Below, piece after piece: positions 1-9,304 of a stretch of DNA of 64,000 nucleotides. The number at the start of each line of letters is the position of its first letter. Positions within the stretch are counted from its first letter, which is position 1. Below the pieces are notes generated by a model. The model did not search any database. It had not been told where the DNA came from and was given only the letters and a program-made list of their open reading frames with translations. The DNA is taken from the NCBI RefSeq assembly GCF_001922985.1, contig NZ_MRUH01000121.1:62001-126000 (forward strand), given 5' to 3'. The position numbers and the translations under genes are program-made. The DNA is from Teredinibacter waterburyi (GTDB taxonomy: Bacteria > Pseudomonadota > Gammaproteobacteria > Pseudomonadales > Cellvibrionaceae).

Positions 1-716
1 CGGCTGCGGTTTAGGCCGCGCGGTACTTTGGGTAAAATCCCAGCATCGACTAAGGTTTGGTTCGCGTCTGAGTAAATGTGACCTAGCTGCCTAAGGACAT
101 GCTTTTCAAATAGTTTAAACAGAATTAAGCGTGCTTTGATGTTGATTTTGAGTTGGCTTTCGCAAGCTTTTACAAACGCTTGGGCGAAACACTCGGGATC
201 TAGAGGGTTGTTCTCTTCGGCAACACGCACTTCGAGCAGGAGGTGGTCAAGGCGGATTGTCAGCTCGTATAGCTCTTCTTTATAGCTATCTCGAGTGCGG
301 CTAGTCATGTTACTTAGCGCCAGCTCCACCTCGAGAACATCACTCTCAACAATTGAAAGTTGGCTAGGGTTGGCATCGGCGTTGTTGAATCCGCTGTGCC
401 CAGATTGGTGGCCGCTAACTAGCTCGTCGAAACCAGCGCTCAATTCTTGCGTAAAGGTCGAGGCTACGCCCTGTCGCTTGATGCGGATTTCACGCATTGA
501 TTCGAAGTAGAGGTTTTGTTCGTTGTTACTAGTGGCACGCTTCGATAAATCGTAAAAGAGATCGTCAGTCGCGGAGAACATGTGTTCCAGCAGGCGTCCG
601 CAGGCGTCTTGTGCTTGTTGACGGATGTGCTCGATGATTCGTGGAGGGTGGGCGCGCTTGCGACCGTCTCCTGAGACGACTTCGAGATGTTCCGGCTTCT
701 CTTTTTTTGGCGGCAT
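1..716 (-). CDS. DUF1631 family protein, N-terminal part (runs off the window)
   Basis: The minus-strand frame from an ATG at 714-716 stays open to base 1, giving about 238 residues. It begins MPPKKEKPEHLEVVSGDGRK and contains a stretch around residues 68-80 with NLYFESMREIRIKRQG, which I recognise as typical of the large DUF1631 proteins of gammaproteobacteria; those are usually several hundred residues long, so most of this gene lies to the left. The segment is hydrophilic, mostly helical, and has no signal peptide, so it is probably cytoplasmic. No biochemical function is established for the family as far as I know. It is divergent from trpG. Identification is from remembered family sequence, not a search. 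Confidence 0.75.
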   Translation of the reverse strand, partial: MPPKKEKPEHLEVVSGDGRKRAHPPRIIEHIRQQAQDACGRLLEHMFSATDDLFYDLSKRATSNNEQNLYFESMREIRIKRQGVASTFTQELSAGFDELVSGHQSGHSGFNNADANPSQLSIVESDVLEVELALSNMTSRTRDSYKEELYELTIRLDHLLLEVRVAEENNPLDPECFAQAFVKACESQLKINIKARLILFKLFEKHVLRQLGHIYSDANQTLVDAGILPKVPRGLNRS

Positions 717-1178
717 TTAATTAACGCTCTTTATCGTTAGTTGCGAGATTGTAGGCCTTGCTTTGTCCGTGCCCGTCATATTGATTTTATATTTCGAAAA
801 CAATTTCAATGGACTGCATATTACGTTTTAAGCTTTAGTGTAATTTATAATGCACAAATCATTCCGCTGGGATTTTTCTGTGCGTTAATACCGCCCTTGT
901 CGTGACGCGCGTCTCGTTTTTTGAGTTTCTGCCCGAGGTTGCTTTCTGCGTCTCTTTAGTACTTTAGCCGCCGAGGTGTGGTTTTGTGCAGTAAATCGGC
1001 TTATATCGTACAAAATTAGTACAGGTTTGCTTTTTATAGCGACAAGATATTGTCGTTTTTCGCAGCTGCTTATTATTGGTGTTCGCTAAATTAACATTGT
1101 TTCGCCGCGGTAGCACCTCGCAGTCGACGAAAAATATATGTATGTAAAATTAGCTGACACTTTTTGCAACTTTACCTG

Positions 1179-1209
1179 TTACCCCTATTTTACGAATAGC
1201 GCCTATAAT
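1179..1209 (+). promoter_or_regulatory. Candidate sigma70 promoter for trpGDC, inside a 579-bp intergenic region
   Basis: A perfect TATAAT lies at 1204-1209 and a poor -35 (TTACCC, 1179-1184) lies 19 bp upstream. The -10 box is flanked by the inverted repeat GCGCC/GGCGC (1199-1203 and 1210-1214), which could be an operator or a chance feature. Initiation about 7 bases downstream would give a leader of roughly 80 nt before trpG. The rest of 717-1295 is AT-rich non-coding DNA that must also hold the divergent promoter of the DUF1631 gene; I see no tandem Trp codons and so no classical trp attenuator. Confidence 0.5.
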
Positions 1210-1295
1210 GGCGCTCTTTGTTAAATCACATATTTACTGTTGGCTGGCATCAGACATCGTCTGCTGGCAGCAAAAGATACTTTGAGATATTAATC

Positions 1296-1880
1296 ATGCT
1301 GCTGATGATCGACAATTACGACTCATTTACCTACAACGTTGTGCAATATTTGGGTGAGCTAAAGGCGGATGTGGTCGTGGTCCGAAACGATGAGCTGTCG
1401 GTTGAGGAGATTGCAGCTCGCAACCCTGAGCGTATTGTGGTCTCGCCAGGGCCGTGCACACCGAACGAAGCAGGGGTGTCGGTTGCCGCGATTAAGCATT
1501 TTGCAGGCAAGGTTCCCATTTTAGGTATTTGTCTCGGTCATCAAAGTATCGGCCAGGCTTTTGGGGGGCAAATTGTTCGTGCGCGTGAGGTTATGCATGG
1601 CAAGGTGTCCTCTATGTACCACAACAGCACTGGTGTCTTTGCTGGTTTGCCGAACCCCCTTACCGCCACTCGCTACCATTCGCTAGTGATCGATAAGAAT
1701 ACCCTCCCAGATTGCTTGGAGGTCACGGCATGGACACAAACTGATGCGGGTGAGGTTGATGAAATTATGGGGGTTCGCCATAAAACCCTCGCTGTTGAGG
1801 GGGTTCAATTTCACCCCGAATCTATATTGAGCGAGTGCGGGCACAGCCTGCTGGAAAACTTTCTAAAAGCCACTTGCTAG
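1296..1880 (+). CDS. trpG: Anthranilate synthase component II (glutamine amidotransferase)
   Basis: This 194-residue class I glutamine amidotransferase supplies ammonia from glutamine to TrpE for anthranilate synthesis, the first step of tryptophan biosynthesis. It may also serve PabB for folate, as in many bacteria with a single subunit. The start [20 protein letters not shown] is canonical. The nucleophile Cys79 lies in GICLGHQ and the His173/Glu175 pair in QFHPES, so the triad is intact. The frame is open further upstream (to 1218), but only the ATG at 1296 matches family length. trpD follows after 101 bp, giving the Pseudomonas-like trpGDC order; trpE is not in the window. Confidence 0.95.
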   Translation: MLLMIDNYDSFTYNVVQYLGELKADVVVVRNDELSVEEIAARNPERIVVSPGPCTPNEAGVSVAAIKHFAGKVPILGICLGHQSIGQAFGGQIVRAREVMHGKVSSMYHNSTGVFAGLPNPLTATRYHSLVIDKNTLPDCLEVTAWTQTDAGEVDEIMGVRHKTLAVEGVQFHPESILSECGHSLLENFLKATC

Positions 1881-1981
1881 CGTTACCGTTGGTTTCTTGC
1901 GTGGCACAGCTTGTGCTGCAGCACGACAAGGATTTGGGGCTGGTGCAATAAAACAATAACGAATGTAAAAAGGTAGGGATC

Positions 1982-3007
1982 ATGAATATTCAACAGGCCA
2001 TTGCAACTCTTGTTAATGGTGAAAGCCTTACGCAGGAGCAGATGCAGGCGGCTATGACTGCGGTGATGACCGGTCATGCAACTGACGCACAGATAGGCGC
2101 CTTTCTGGTCGCGTTGCGTATGAAGAGCGAGTCTATTGACGAGATTACCGGTGCGGCCATGGTAATGCGGGACCTAGCCACTAAAGTGGAGGTGAGGGCC
2201 GACAATTTAGTCGACACTTGTGGCACCGGCGGTGACGGCGCAAACCTGTTTAATGTTTCGACGGCGGCCGCATTTGTTGTGGCTGCGGCAGGCGGTCATG
2301 TTGCAAAGCATGGCAATCGCTCCGTTTCTAGTTCCACTGGCAGTGCTGATGTGCTCGAGGCTGCAGGTGTGAATCTGGGGGTGGCGCCAGAAGTTGTGGC
2401 GCGAGCTATCGCAGAGATCGGTGTTGGATTTATGTTTGCCCCCTCGCACCATAGCGCAATGAAGCATGCTATTGGCCCGCGTAAAGAGTTAGCCATGCGC
2501 ACGATCTTTAATATGCTTGGCCCTATGACTAACCCGGCGGGCGTGAAGCGCCAGGTTATAGGTGTGTTTTCTGCGGCACTTTGTCGTCCTATGGCTCAAG
2601 TGTTGGCGCGTTTGGGTAGTGAGCATGTACTCGTTGTGCATTCAAAAGATGGTTTGGATGAGCTTTCGATTGCCGCGGAATCACATGTCGCCGAATTAAA
2701 AAATGGTGAAGTGTCTGAGTATACGGTCAACCCGAAAGACTATGGTGTGGCTAGTGACAACTTGGAGGGCTTGGGGGTTGCAACAGCTGCTGAATCTCTC
2801 GCGCTAATTCGCGGTGCTTTTGCTGGGGGAAAAACTGAGCAGATGCAGAAAGCCAGTAACATTATTGCGCTCAATGCAGGTGCGGCAATTTATGTGAGCG
2901 GTTTGGCCAGTTCCTTGGCGCTGGGAGTGGCTATGGCGGAGGATGCACTCGCCAGTGGTCTTGCTGGCGAAAAGTTAAAAGAGTTGGTGGAGTTCACCAA
3001 CTGCTAG
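1982..3007 (+). CDS. trpD: Anthranilate phosphoribosyltransferase
   Basis: TrpD (341 aa) transfers phosphoribose from PRPP to anthranilate in the cytoplasm, the second step of tryptophan synthesis. The PRPP-binding glycine motif [17 protein letters not shown] is present near residues 78-94, and [19 protein letters not shown] near residue 115 is the conserved substrate-binding segment. Length and both ends fit the family. An AGGTAGGG-like ribosome-binding site precedes the ATG. It lies in the trpG-trpD-trpC operon, with 101 bp to trpG and 79 bp to trpC. Confidence 0.97.
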   Translation: MNIQQAIATLVNGESLTQEQMQAAMTAVMTGHATDAQIGAFLVALRMKSESIDEITGAAMVMRDLATKVEVRADNLVDTCGTGGDGANLFNVSTAAAFVVAAAGGHVAKHGNRSVSSSTGSADVLEAAGVNLGVAPEVVARAIAEIGVGFMFAPSHHSAMKHAIGPRKELAMRTIFNMLGPMTNPAGVKRQVIGVFSAALCRPMAQVLARLGSEHVLVVHSKDGLDELSIAAESHVAELKNGEVSEYTVNPKDYGVASDNLEGLGVATAAESLALIRGAFAGGKTEQMQKASNIIALNAGAAIYVSGLASSLALGVAMAEDALASGLAGEKLKELVEFTNC

Positions 3008-3086
3008 AGCCTTATTTATTTTGCGCGGCGTTGGCGAAAGCGCGCTTGGCGAAACACATTATTTATAAACATGAACGGAAAGAGCA

Positions 3087-3890
3087 GTGTCTGATACCCC
3101 TACAATTTTAAAAAAGATTATCGCCCGCAAACATCAAGAAGTGAGTGAGCGCAAGCCGCAGTGCTCCGTAGCGGAGTTACAGCAGCTTGCCTCGGCGCAA
3201 CCTGCGGCGCGCGGATTTGTTGCCGCTATAGAGCGCAAGCTCGCTGCAGGAAAGTCGGCGGTGATTGCAGAGATAAAAAAGGCGTCCCCCAGTAAGGGTG
3301 TTATTCGCGCCGACTTTAATCCAGCCGAGTTGGCGAAAAGTTATCAGCGAGGTGGCGCCGCTTGCTTGTCGGTGTTGACCGATGTCGATTATTTTCAGGG
3401 TGCTGATCGCTATCTTCAGGAGGCGCGAGCTGCAGTATCGCTGCCGGTCATTCGCAAAGACTTTATTGTCGACCCTTATCAAGTAACCGAAGCTCGTGCG
3501 CTCGGCGCTGATTGCATCTTGTTAATTGTGGCGGCGCTGGAAAAGCAGCAGTTGCACGATTTAAATAGCCAGGCGCACGAGTTGGGTATGGATGTACTGA
3601 TTGAGGTGCATGATGCGGCTGAGTTGGCGTGGGCTTTGGAGTTGCCGAACACGTTGGTTGGCATTAATAATCGCAATTTGCACACGTTTGATGTGACTTT
3701 GGATACAACTTTTGAGCTGTTGGCACAAATACCAAAAGATAAAATTGTTGTTACAGAAAGCGGAATTTTAGCAGCCGCGGATGTTGCGGCGATGCGTGCT
3801 AAAAACGTAAATGCTTTTTTAGTGGGGGAGTCATTTATGCGTGCGGACGAGCCAGGCGAAAAGCTAAACGAGCTATTTCAGACGGCCTAG
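3087..3890 (+). CDS. trpC: Indole-3-glycerol phosphate synthase
   Basis: TrpC (267 aa) is a TIM-barrel enzyme that closes the indole ring of carboxyphenylamino-deoxyribulose phosphate. It has the N-terminal [13 protein letters not shown] helix, [17 protein letters not shown] (catalytic Lys/Ser region, about residues 61-77), [15 protein letters not shown] and the C-terminal VTESGI and FLVGESFMR phosphate-binding loops. The start is GTG with a GGAAAGAG-like site upstream. It is a free-standing TrpC, not fused to TrpF. It is the last gene of the operon and is followed by a hairpin terminator. Confidence 0.96.
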   Translation: MSDTPTILKKIIARKHQEVSERKPQCSVAELQQLASAQPAARGFVAAIERKLAAGKSAVIAEIKKASPSKGVIRADFNPAELAKSYQRGGAACLSVLTDVDYFQGADRYLQEARAAVSLPVIRKDFIVDPYQVTEARALGADCILLIVAALEKQQLHDLNSQAHELGMDVLIEVHDAAELAWALELPNTLVGINNRNLHTFDVTLDTTFELLAQIPKDKIVVTESGILAAADVAAMRAKNVNAFLVGESFMRADEPGEKLNELFQTA

Positions 3891-3934
3891 TTTTGGGCAG
3901 AGAGTGAATCGAATGGGGTGTGTGCTTGGGGATG

Positions 3935-3973
3935 TAGAGCGCCCGCGCTGAAGCAGCAACGCTCTATTTTATT
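3935..3973 (+). terminator. Probable rho-independent terminator of trpGDC
   Basis: TAGAGCG (3935-3941) pairs with CGCTCTA (3960-3966), with an inner GCTG/CAGC stem closed by AAG. The 3' arm is followed by TTTTATT. It lies 45 bp after the trpC stop, between the convergent trpC and vfr genes. Confidence 0.7.
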
Positions 3974-4014
3974 GATAAGGTAAATTGCGGCAAGGCGTGA
4001 GGCCTTAACCTAAC

Positions 4015-4650
4015 CTAGCGTGTACCAAACACCACCATAGTTTTACCTTTGACGGACACCAGCCCTTGCTCTTCAAGGGTTTTTAGTACGCGCCCGACCA
4101 TCTCGCGAGAGCAACCAACAATACGGCCAATTTCTTGGCGAGTAATTTTGATTTGCATGCCATCTGGGTGCGTCATGGCGTCTGGCTCTTTGCACAAATC
4201 TAGCAGCGTGCGAGCCACTCGACCTGTTACATCCAAAAAGGCCAAGTCGCCAACCTTGCGCGTTGTATTGCGCAGGCGTCGCGCCATTTGCGAGCCGAGT
4301 GCGAATAAAAATTCAGGGTGGCTTTCGCTCAGTTCGTGAAATTTAGAATAGGAAATTTCACCAATTTCGCATTCGGTTTTCGCTCGTACCCACGCGCTTC
4401 GCGCATCGTGAGCATCGAACAGACCCATCTCGCCAAAAAAATCACCGTCATTTAAGTAGGCAACAATCATTTCGCGACCCTCTTCATCTTCAATCAGTAC
4501 GGTAACCGAACCTTTGATGATGTAGTACAGGGAGTCGCTTTTATCGCCTGCGTAAATAAGTGTGCTTTTAGCGGGATAACGCCGCCGATGACAATGACAG
4601 AGAAAGTCGTCCACATTTTGTATGTGGGGAGTTAGAGACACAGCTACCAA
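4015..4650 (-). CDS. vfr: Vfr/CRP-type cAMP-dependent transcription regulator
   Basis: This 211-residue protein is a CRP-family regulator very close to Pseudomonas Vfr: [20 protein letters not shown], the cAMP-pocket stretch [10 protein letters not shown]...[27 protein letters not shown], and the helix-turn-helix [20 protein letters not shown]. Vfr starts MVA; here VAVSL follows a TTG codon at 4648-4650, which has a GAGG Shine-Dalgarno 8 nt upstream, so I choose TTG. An in-frame ATG at 4734 would add 28 residues of non-homologous basic sequence. Neighbours (trpC, an OsmC protein) match the Pseudomonas locus. In relatives it controls virulence, motility and secretion; the target set here is unknown. 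Confidence 0.93.
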   Translation of the reverse strand: MVAVSLTPHIQNVDDFLCHCHRRRYPAKSTLIYAGDKSDSLYYIIKGSVTVLIEDEEGREMIVAYLNDGDFFGEMGLFDAHDARSAWVRAKTECEIGEISYSKFHELSESHPEFLFALGSQMARRLRNTTRKVGDLAFLDVTGRVARTLLDLCKEPDAMTHPDGMQIKITRQEIGRIVGCSREMVGRVLKTLEEQGLVSVKGKTMVVFGTR

Positions 4651-5032
4651 CTTTGTACCCTCGGTTCTTCGAATTTTACAATTCCGTTTTAAGTAATCCC
4701 TATACCACTTTGTTTTTATTAGAATATACGGCATCTAAGTACAGTGCCGAGTATAACCTGAGAAATAGTTAAAACTGAATACTTAATCTGGTTTCTCGAT
4801 AATAATCACATTTCCGTGAACGGGTTTTACCGAACCGCGCCCTATAGACTCTTAGCAGTTCTAGCTATTTAAAGTGCCGTCGAGGTTGCTGCATGGCTCA
4901 TAGATTTTAGCGGAATAGCGTTTTGTGCTAGGCTGTCACGCTCTTCTTGTGCCGACAAGTTTGGCACTGTATTCAACAATCTTTTTATTTTGTTTGCGGC
5001 AACGGCTGCAAATTTTTTCGAGTACTAAACTT
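4651..5032. other. Divergent vfr/osmC intergenic region
   Basis: 382 bp of AT-rich DNA separate the TTG start of vfr from the ATG of the OsmC-family gene. I see no convincing CRP consensus (TGTGA-N6-TCACA); TGTGC...TCACG near 4924-4939 has the wrong spacing. A short inverted repeat GTGCC/GGCAC (4949-4953 and 4963-4967) lies 65 bp before the OsmC start. Both promoters presumably lie here but I cannot place them. Confidence 0.5.
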
Positions 5033-5452
5033 ATGCAAGCAACCGTAAAGTGGGTAGATGGCGCACAATTTTTAGCAGAGTCTGGCAGTGGTCACAGCGT
5101 TGTCATGGACGGCCCCCCAGACCTTGGTGGCCGTAATACTGGCGTGCGCCCTATGGAAATGCTATTGATGGGGCTGGGCGGTTGTGCCAGTTTTGATGTG
5201 ATGAGTATTTTGCAAAAAAGCCGGCAGGCAGTAACGGGGTGTCGCACAGAACTTAGTGCAGAGCGCGCGGATGCGGTGCCCGCAGTGTTTACTAAAATCC
5301 ATCTCAAATTTATTGTTGAAGGTAGAAACTTAAAAGACGCTCAGGTAAAGCGGGCGGTAGAACTCTCCGCAGAAAAATACTGTTCGGCCTCTATAATGCT
5401 TGAAGCGGCTGGCGTTGAAATTGCCCATAGTTACGAAGTACAAGAAGCATAG
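5033..5452 (+). CDS. OsmC/Ohr-family peroxiredoxin-like protein (YhfA type)
   Basis: This 139-residue protein has the OsmC fold signature: MQATVKWVDGAQFLAESGSG at the start, PMEMLLMGLGGCASFDVMSIL (first conserved Cys, about residue 50) and EKYCSASIMLEAAGVEI (second conserved Cys near the C-terminus). OsmC/Ohr proteins reduce organic hydroperoxides through such a Cys pair; the YhfA branch has no well-defined substrate. The open frame extends upstream, but the ATG at 5033 gives the family length of about 140. It is divergent from vfr, as in Pseudomonas. Confidence 0.85.
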   Translation: MQATVKWVDGAQFLAESGSGHSVVMDGPPDLGGRNTGVRPMEMLLMGLGGCASFDVMSILQKSRQAVTGCRTELSAERADAVPAVFTKIHLKFIVEGRNLKDAQVKRAVELSAEKYCSASIMLEAAGVEIAHSYEVQEA

Positions 5453-5466
5453 AAACCTAAATGTAT

Positions 5467-5487
5467 CAGCAGGAAGCTATCCTGCTG
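5467..5487. terminator. Hairpin between convergent osmC-like gene and coq7
   Basis: CAGCAGGA (5467-5474) and TCCTGCTG (5480-5487) form a perfect 8-bp stem with a 5-nt loop, 15 bp after the OsmC-family stop. Neither side has a clear T-run, so termination activity is uncertain. Confidence 0.4.
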
Positions 5488-5561
5488 AATACAATAGGTT
5501 GTCGGGCGAGGAGGTAAGAGGTGTTCGTCGCAACAAACTCAGTGATTGCAGCAAACAGGCT

Positions 5562-6197
5562 TTAGATTCTATAGCTTGCACGCGTCATAACTTTAGAGAC
5601 CAGCGTCATAACCGTTTTGACTGGGGCAGGGAATTCTGCGCCACCGGCGTTTAGCGCCGAATGAGCATGTTTCGCTTCATCTATTAGCATCTGCTCTACA
5701 ATCGCTCGGGATTCTGCATCCTGCTCTGGCAGTTCCGACAGGTGTTGCTTCAAGTGCTCGCATACCTGCTGCTCCGTTGCAGCCACAAATCCCAAGCTTA
5801 CCTTGTCGCTTATCAAGCCCGCCGTGGCACCTATGCCAAATGATAGGCCGTACCACGCGGGGTTGAGCAAGCTGGTATGGCTGCCCAGCGCCTCGATTCG
5901 TTGCTCGCACCAAGCTAAGTGATCTATTTCCTCGTCGGCTGCCTGCTCCATTTCTGCGCGTACTTTTGGCAGTTTGGCGGTGAGAGCTTGACCTTGGTAG
6001 AGCGCTTGAGCACAAACTTCCCCTGCGTGATTTACGCGCATTAATCCTGCTGCATGGCGCTTTTCTTCAGCGCTCAACTCTGCGGTTTGGTCTGCCTGCG
6101 GCATGGCGCGAGTGAGTGTTTGCGTGCCGGGAGTAAGCGTTCTAAGAGCGCGGTCGGCACCGCAAATAAGCTGGTCGATAAATGTTAAGTTTCGCAT
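5562..6197 (-). CDS. coq7: 3-demethoxyubiquinol 3-hydroxylase (2-nonaprenyl-3-methyl-6-methoxy-1,4-benzoquinol hydroxylase)
   Basis: Coq7 (211 aa) is a membrane-associated di-iron hydroxylase acting late in ubiquinone biosynthesis. The ferritin-like iron ligands are visible as [28 protein letters not shown] (ExxH) and the C-terminal DEAKHAHSA (ExxxH-like). I use the ATG at 6195-6197 because a GAGGAG ribosome-binding site lies 7 nt upstream and the protein then begins [11 protein letters not shown] as in homologues; the longer frame (to 6224) adds nine residues without a site. It lies downstream of the SulP gene on the same strand. Confidence 0.95.
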   Translation of the reverse strand: MRNLTFIDQLICGADRALRTLTPGTQTLTRAMPQADQTAELSAEEKRHAAGLMRVNHAGEVCAQALYQGQALTAKLPKVRAEMEQAADEEIDHLAWCEQRIEALGSHTSLLNPAWYGLSFGIGATAGLISDKVSLGFVAATEQQVCEHLKQHLSELPEQDAESRAIVEQMLIDEAKHAHSALNAGGAEFPAPVKTVMTLVSKVMTRASYRI

Positions 6198-6226
6198 CCT
6201 TATACTCCTCGGCATTGTGATCAAAG

Positions 6227-6259
6227 TATCGACAGCTGCTGATAGCAGACCTGTCGATA
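6227..6259 (-). terminator. Two-tier hairpin between the SulP gene and coq7
   Basis: TATCGACAG (6227-6235) pairs with CTGTCGATA (6251-6259), enclosing a second CTGCT/AGCAG stem. On the minus strand it follows the SulP stop by 14 bp and precedes coq7, with only a short T-run, so it may be a weak terminator or a 5' UTR structure of coq7. Confidence 0.4.
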
Positions 6260-6273
6260 GATAAGCCTAGTAT

Positions 6274-7836
6274 TTAGCCAAGCTCGTCGCTAACAACGCG
6301 GTAATGTGGATCGATAATACTGACCTCGCACAGGTCGCGCGCTTTCTTAAGAAGTTGTACGCACTCGGGACTAAGGTGGCGCAGGTGTAGCTTTTTACCT
6401 TGCTGCATATAGCGCTCGGCCAAGCCATCTAGGGCCTCAATACCAGAGTGATCACTTACTCTCGAGCGCTGGAACTCGATAATAACATCATCGGGATCGT
6501 TGATTGGATCGAACAGTTCTTTGAAATTAGCCACCGACCCAAAGAATATAGGCCCGCGTAGCTCATACACTTTGCTGCCTTCTTCGTTGATGTAGGTTTC
6601 AACATGAATATGCTGTGCGTGCTTCCAGGCAAACACCAGTGCCGAAACAATTACACCCACGATCACGGCAATTGCCAAGTCTGCTGCTACGGTAACCCCA
6701 GACACCAGAATAAGAATAAACGCGTCAGATTTGGGGATTTTGCGAATAATACGCAGTGAAGACCACTCAAATGTGCCCAGCACAACCATAAACATTACGC
6801 CGACAAGAGCCGCTAATGGGATCATCTCGATTAATTGCGCGCCAAACAATATCAACAGTAGCAATACAACCGCTGCCGAAATGCCCGAAAGGCGACCGCG
6901 TCCGCCGGAGTTAATGTTGATCATACTCTGGCCAATCATGGCACAACCGCCCATGCCGCCGAATACGCCATTAATACTATTGGCAACACCTTGACCGATA
7001 CATTCGCGATTACCTTTACCGCGAGTATCGGTAATTTCATCGATAAGTGTCAGCGTTAGAAGCGACTCGATCAGGCCAACTGCTGCCAGAATAATACTGT
7101 AGGGAAGAATTATTCGCAGTGTTTCCAGTGTGAAGGGTACAACGGGGAGCGCAAAGCTCGGCAGTACGCCTTCTAGTGTTGCTGTGGCCGCATCTTCTGC
7201 TGGCAGCATATCGCGAACAAAGTCGATAACCGAGCGGGCCGGCAAATCGAGAAAATGTACCGCTAGGGTGACTGCCACAATAGCGACGAGAGAAGAGGGA
7301 ATCGCCGTTGTTAGGCGCGGTAAAAAATGAATAATCAGCATAGTGGCCACAATAAGCGCCGCCATAACATAAAGAGTTTCGCCCTGCATCCACTCCATGC
7401 CGCCGGTTGCGCTGGCTATCTTGAACTGACCTAGCTGGGCCAGAAAAATAACAATCGCCAAACCATTCACAAAACCCAGCATGACAGGGTGGGGCACCAT
7501 ACGAATATATTTACCAAGGCGAAGTATGCCTGCAGTGATTTGGAAAATACCCGATAGAAGCACCGCGGCGAATAAAAATTGCACGCCGTGATCGGCTACT
7601 AGTGACACCATCACCACGGCAGTTGCGCCGGTTGCGCCAGAAATCATGCCTGGGCGGCCACCTAGAACAGCGGTTACCAGCCCCATCATAAAGGCCGCAT
7701 AGAGGCCGACCATTGGCTCTACCCCAGCAACAAATGCAAAGGCGACAGCTTCGGGAACAAGAGCGAGAGCAACAGTGGTACCCGACAAAAGATCCGTACG
7801 GACATTCTGCGTAGAGCGAGTAATGAGATTAAACAT
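6274..7836 (-). CDS. SulP/SLC26-family anion transporter with STAS domain
   Basis: This 520-residue inner-membrane transporter has about 10-14 hydrophobic segments followed by a cytoplasmic STAS domain from about residue 420 ([19 protein letters not shown]...[20 protein letters not shown]). The SulP hallmark is near the N-terminus: [20 protein letters not shown] and [20 protein letters not shown]. Members move sulfate, bicarbonate, C4-dicarboxylates or chloride; the substrate cannot be read from sequence. I prefer the ATG at 7836 ([10 protein letters not shown]) over the GTG at 7872 on family length. It is upstream of coq7, but no functional link is evident. Confidence 0.9.
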   Translation of the reverse strand: MFNLITRSTQNVRTDLLSGTTVALALVPEAVAFAFVAGVEPMVGLYAAFMMGLVTAVLGGRPGMISGATGATAVVMVSLVADHGVQFLFAAVLLSGIFQITAGILRLGKYIRMVPHPVMLGFVNGLAIVIFLAQLGQFKIASATGGMEWMQGETLYVMAALIVATMLIIHFLPRLTTAIPSSLVAIVAVTLAVHFLDLPARSVIDFVRDMLPAEDAATATLEGVLPSFALPVVPFTLETLRIILPYSIILAAVGLIESLLTLTLIDEITDTRGKGNRECIGQGVANSINGVFGGMGGCAMIGQSMININSGGRGRLSGISAAVVLLLLILFGAQLIEMIPLAALVGVMFMVVLGTFEWSSLRIIRKIPKSDAFILILVSGVTVAADLAIAVIVGVIVSALVFAWKHAQHIHVETYINEEGSKVYELRGPIFFGSVANFKELFDPINDPDDVIIEFQRSRVSDHSGIEALDGLAERYMQQGKKLHLRHLSPECVQLLKKARDLCEVSIIDPHYRVVSDELG

Positions 7837-7983
7837 AAAACAACAGACCCAATTGGGAGAAAAGAGCGCCACAGCGCTTCAGACTAAAGACAAATAGCAA
7901 ACCGAGCGGCGTCGAACGCAGCCGGTAAAAGGGGGCGCATTGTACCAGAAGAGGGGGGAGGAATCATTGTTGAAAAAACGCAC

Positions 7984-8010
7984 AAAAAAAGGCCCCGCAA
8001 GCGGAGCCTT
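7984..8010 (-). terminator. Rho-independent terminator of the CBM10/GH134-like gene
   Basis: Read on the minus strand, AAGGC-CCGC/GCGG-GCCTT arms (7989-8010, one mismatch, 2-nt loop) are followed by a run of seven T (7984-7990). It lies about 115 bp after the stop of the secreted hydrolase gene. Confidence 0.8.
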
Positions 8011-8125
8011 AAGTGATGATTACTACAAATTACTACAATAAGAGGTAAATCAAATATCTACTGCTTGCTGCTGTTACTAACCACTTGGAGATACTGCAAT
8101 GGGGGCTAAACCGCCCCCGTACAAC

Positions 8126-9304
8126 TTAAATAGCTGGAATACTTACCCAAAAACGCACATTGTCGGATTCGTGGCCGTTGAGCATGTCGTATGTCCACTG
8201 CCAGCCGCGCTTAAAGTTGTTGATGTCAGTCGTGTTTGGATTGCTCAAACCAGACGAACCGTTGCGGTGACCAGCAAACCAATTATCGCCAAAATAGCTG
8301 CGGCATTCGTTGTACACCTGTACATCCAAACTGCGATTGCTGTTCATGGCATCTGACACCGCATAGTCACCAGAACCGTAACTCGTCCAAGCGGAGTGAC
8401 ACTGGCGCATCATGCCCCAGTTCTGCTTGGTTGCACCGGCGTTAAATGCGTCGCCGCTCTTACCGTCACCATAGGTGTAGTTGGTGTCCATTACCTCGGT
8501 TTCCATCATTGCAGATGCGAGGAAGCGACGGTCTGCACCGGCATTGATGTAAGCCTGCTTATTAGCGCCAAGCCCTGAAACCGTGTAGCAGCCACACTCA
8601 ATACCGCTTGGGCAGCTAAGCGAGCTAGGGCAACTACCACTACTGGAACCGCCGCTGCTAGAGCTACTTGAACTGCTTGAGCTGGAACTAGAGGTTGAGC
8701 TAGAACCGCCGCCAGCAGAGGCACACTCCGCAGGGCTCACACAACTTGTATTGTTTTCCCATCCCCAGCCTTCGTTATCGTTCACGCAAATGGGGTAGCT
8801 AGAACCGTAGTAGTTACAGGTTCCGCCAGAACCGCCAGATGTAGATGACGAGCTAGAAGAGCTAGAAGAACTGGACGAGCTAGAGCTGCTAGAAGAACTA
8901 GACCCACCGCTACTGCTCTGTGAATTACAGGTGCTAGAGCCGATACAGCTTTGGCCGCTTTCATAACCCCAGCCACTGGTTTGGTTGTTACACAGTGGGT
9001 AATTAGTGCCGTACCAATTGCACTGGCCGCCGCTGCCACCGGAGGTGCTCGACGAGCTAGATGACGAACTTGAACTTGATGAGGAGCTTGAGCTAGATGA
9101 CGAGCTAGAGCCGCCACCGCCACCCGCTTCGGCACACGTAGAAGAGCCGATACAGCTCTGATTATTTTCCCAGCCCCAGCCAGACGATTGATTGTTACAA
9201 ATAGGGTGGTTGCTGCCGTACCAATCACATTGGCCCTGAGCAAAGGTGGCGACACTGAAGCCGCCAAGAATGAGAGTAAGAGACGTAATAAGTAAGCGTT
9301 TCAT
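8126..9304 (-). CDS. Secreted modular glycoside hydrolase: signal peptide, three CBM10 domains, GH134-like beta-mannanase domain
   Basis: This 392-residue exported enzyme starts with a signal peptide ([22 protein letters not shown]). Three CBM10 modules follow at about residues 26-60, 95-129 and 163-197, each with four cysteines and the CxWYG/C..WGWE..SCI pattern, separated by three poly-serine linkers. The catalytic domain (about 228-392) contains [30 protein letters not shown] and [19 protein letters not shown], which I recognise as GH134 (inverting endo-beta-1,4-mannanase, lysozyme-like fold). The Glu of METE and the Asp of YGDG are 12 residues apart, matching the published catalytic Glu/Asp pair. 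An AAAGGAG site precedes the ATG. It is likely targeted to plant cell-wall mannan through cellulose binding. The GH assignment is from memory and needs a profile search. Confidence 0.75.
   Translation of the reverse strand: MKRLLITSLTLILGGFSVATFAQGQCDWYGSNHPICNNQSSGWGWENNQSCIGSSTCAEAGGGGGSSSSSSSSSSSSSSSSSSSSSTSGGSGGQCNWYGTNYPLCNNQTSGWGYESGQSCIGSSTCNSQSSSGGSSSSSSSSSSSSSSSSSSSSTSGGSGGTCNYYGSSYPICVNDNEGWGWENNTSCVSPAECASAGGGSSSTSSSSSSSSSSSSSGGSSSGSCPSSLSCPSGIECGCYTVSGLGANKQAYINAGADRRFLASAMMETEVMDTNYTYGDGKSGDAFNAGATKQNWGMMRQCHSAWTSYGSGDYAVSDAMNSNRSLDVQVYNECRSYFGDNWFAGHRNGSSGLSNPNTTDINNFKRGWQWTYDMLNGHESDNVRFWVSIPAI
8640..9115. repeat. Poly-serine linker coding repeats
   Basis: Three low-complexity tracts within the hydrolase gene (roughly 8640-8705, 8835-8910 and 9040-9110) encode runs of serine using mixed AGC/AGT/TCT/TCA/TCG codons with flanking glycines. 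Such poly-Ser linkers are typical of Saccharophagus, Teredinibacter and Cellvibrio carbohydrate enzymes. Mixed codons suggest the protein sequence, not the DNA repeat, is maintained. Confidence 0.85.

Noticed and set aside
1210-1300. Possible trp leader peptide/attenuator before trpG
   Set aside because: Only one Trp codon occurs in any short frame and there is no terminator/antiterminator pair before trpG.
5400-5654. An 84-residue plus-strand frame across the osmC/coq7 junction
   Set aside because: It overlaps both genes and the intergenic hairpin, with no ribosome-binding site or family resemblance.
8101-8118. GGGGGC/GCCCCC hairpin just after the hydrolase stop
   Set aside because: Stable but lacks a T-run; the better terminator is at 7984-8010.
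8782-9267. A 161-residue alternative frame (Ala/Val-rich) on the same strand as the hydrolase
   Set aside because: It is the frame-shifted reading of the poly-serine and CBM10 codons; the real frame has a signal peptide, conserved cysteines and a ribosome-binding site.
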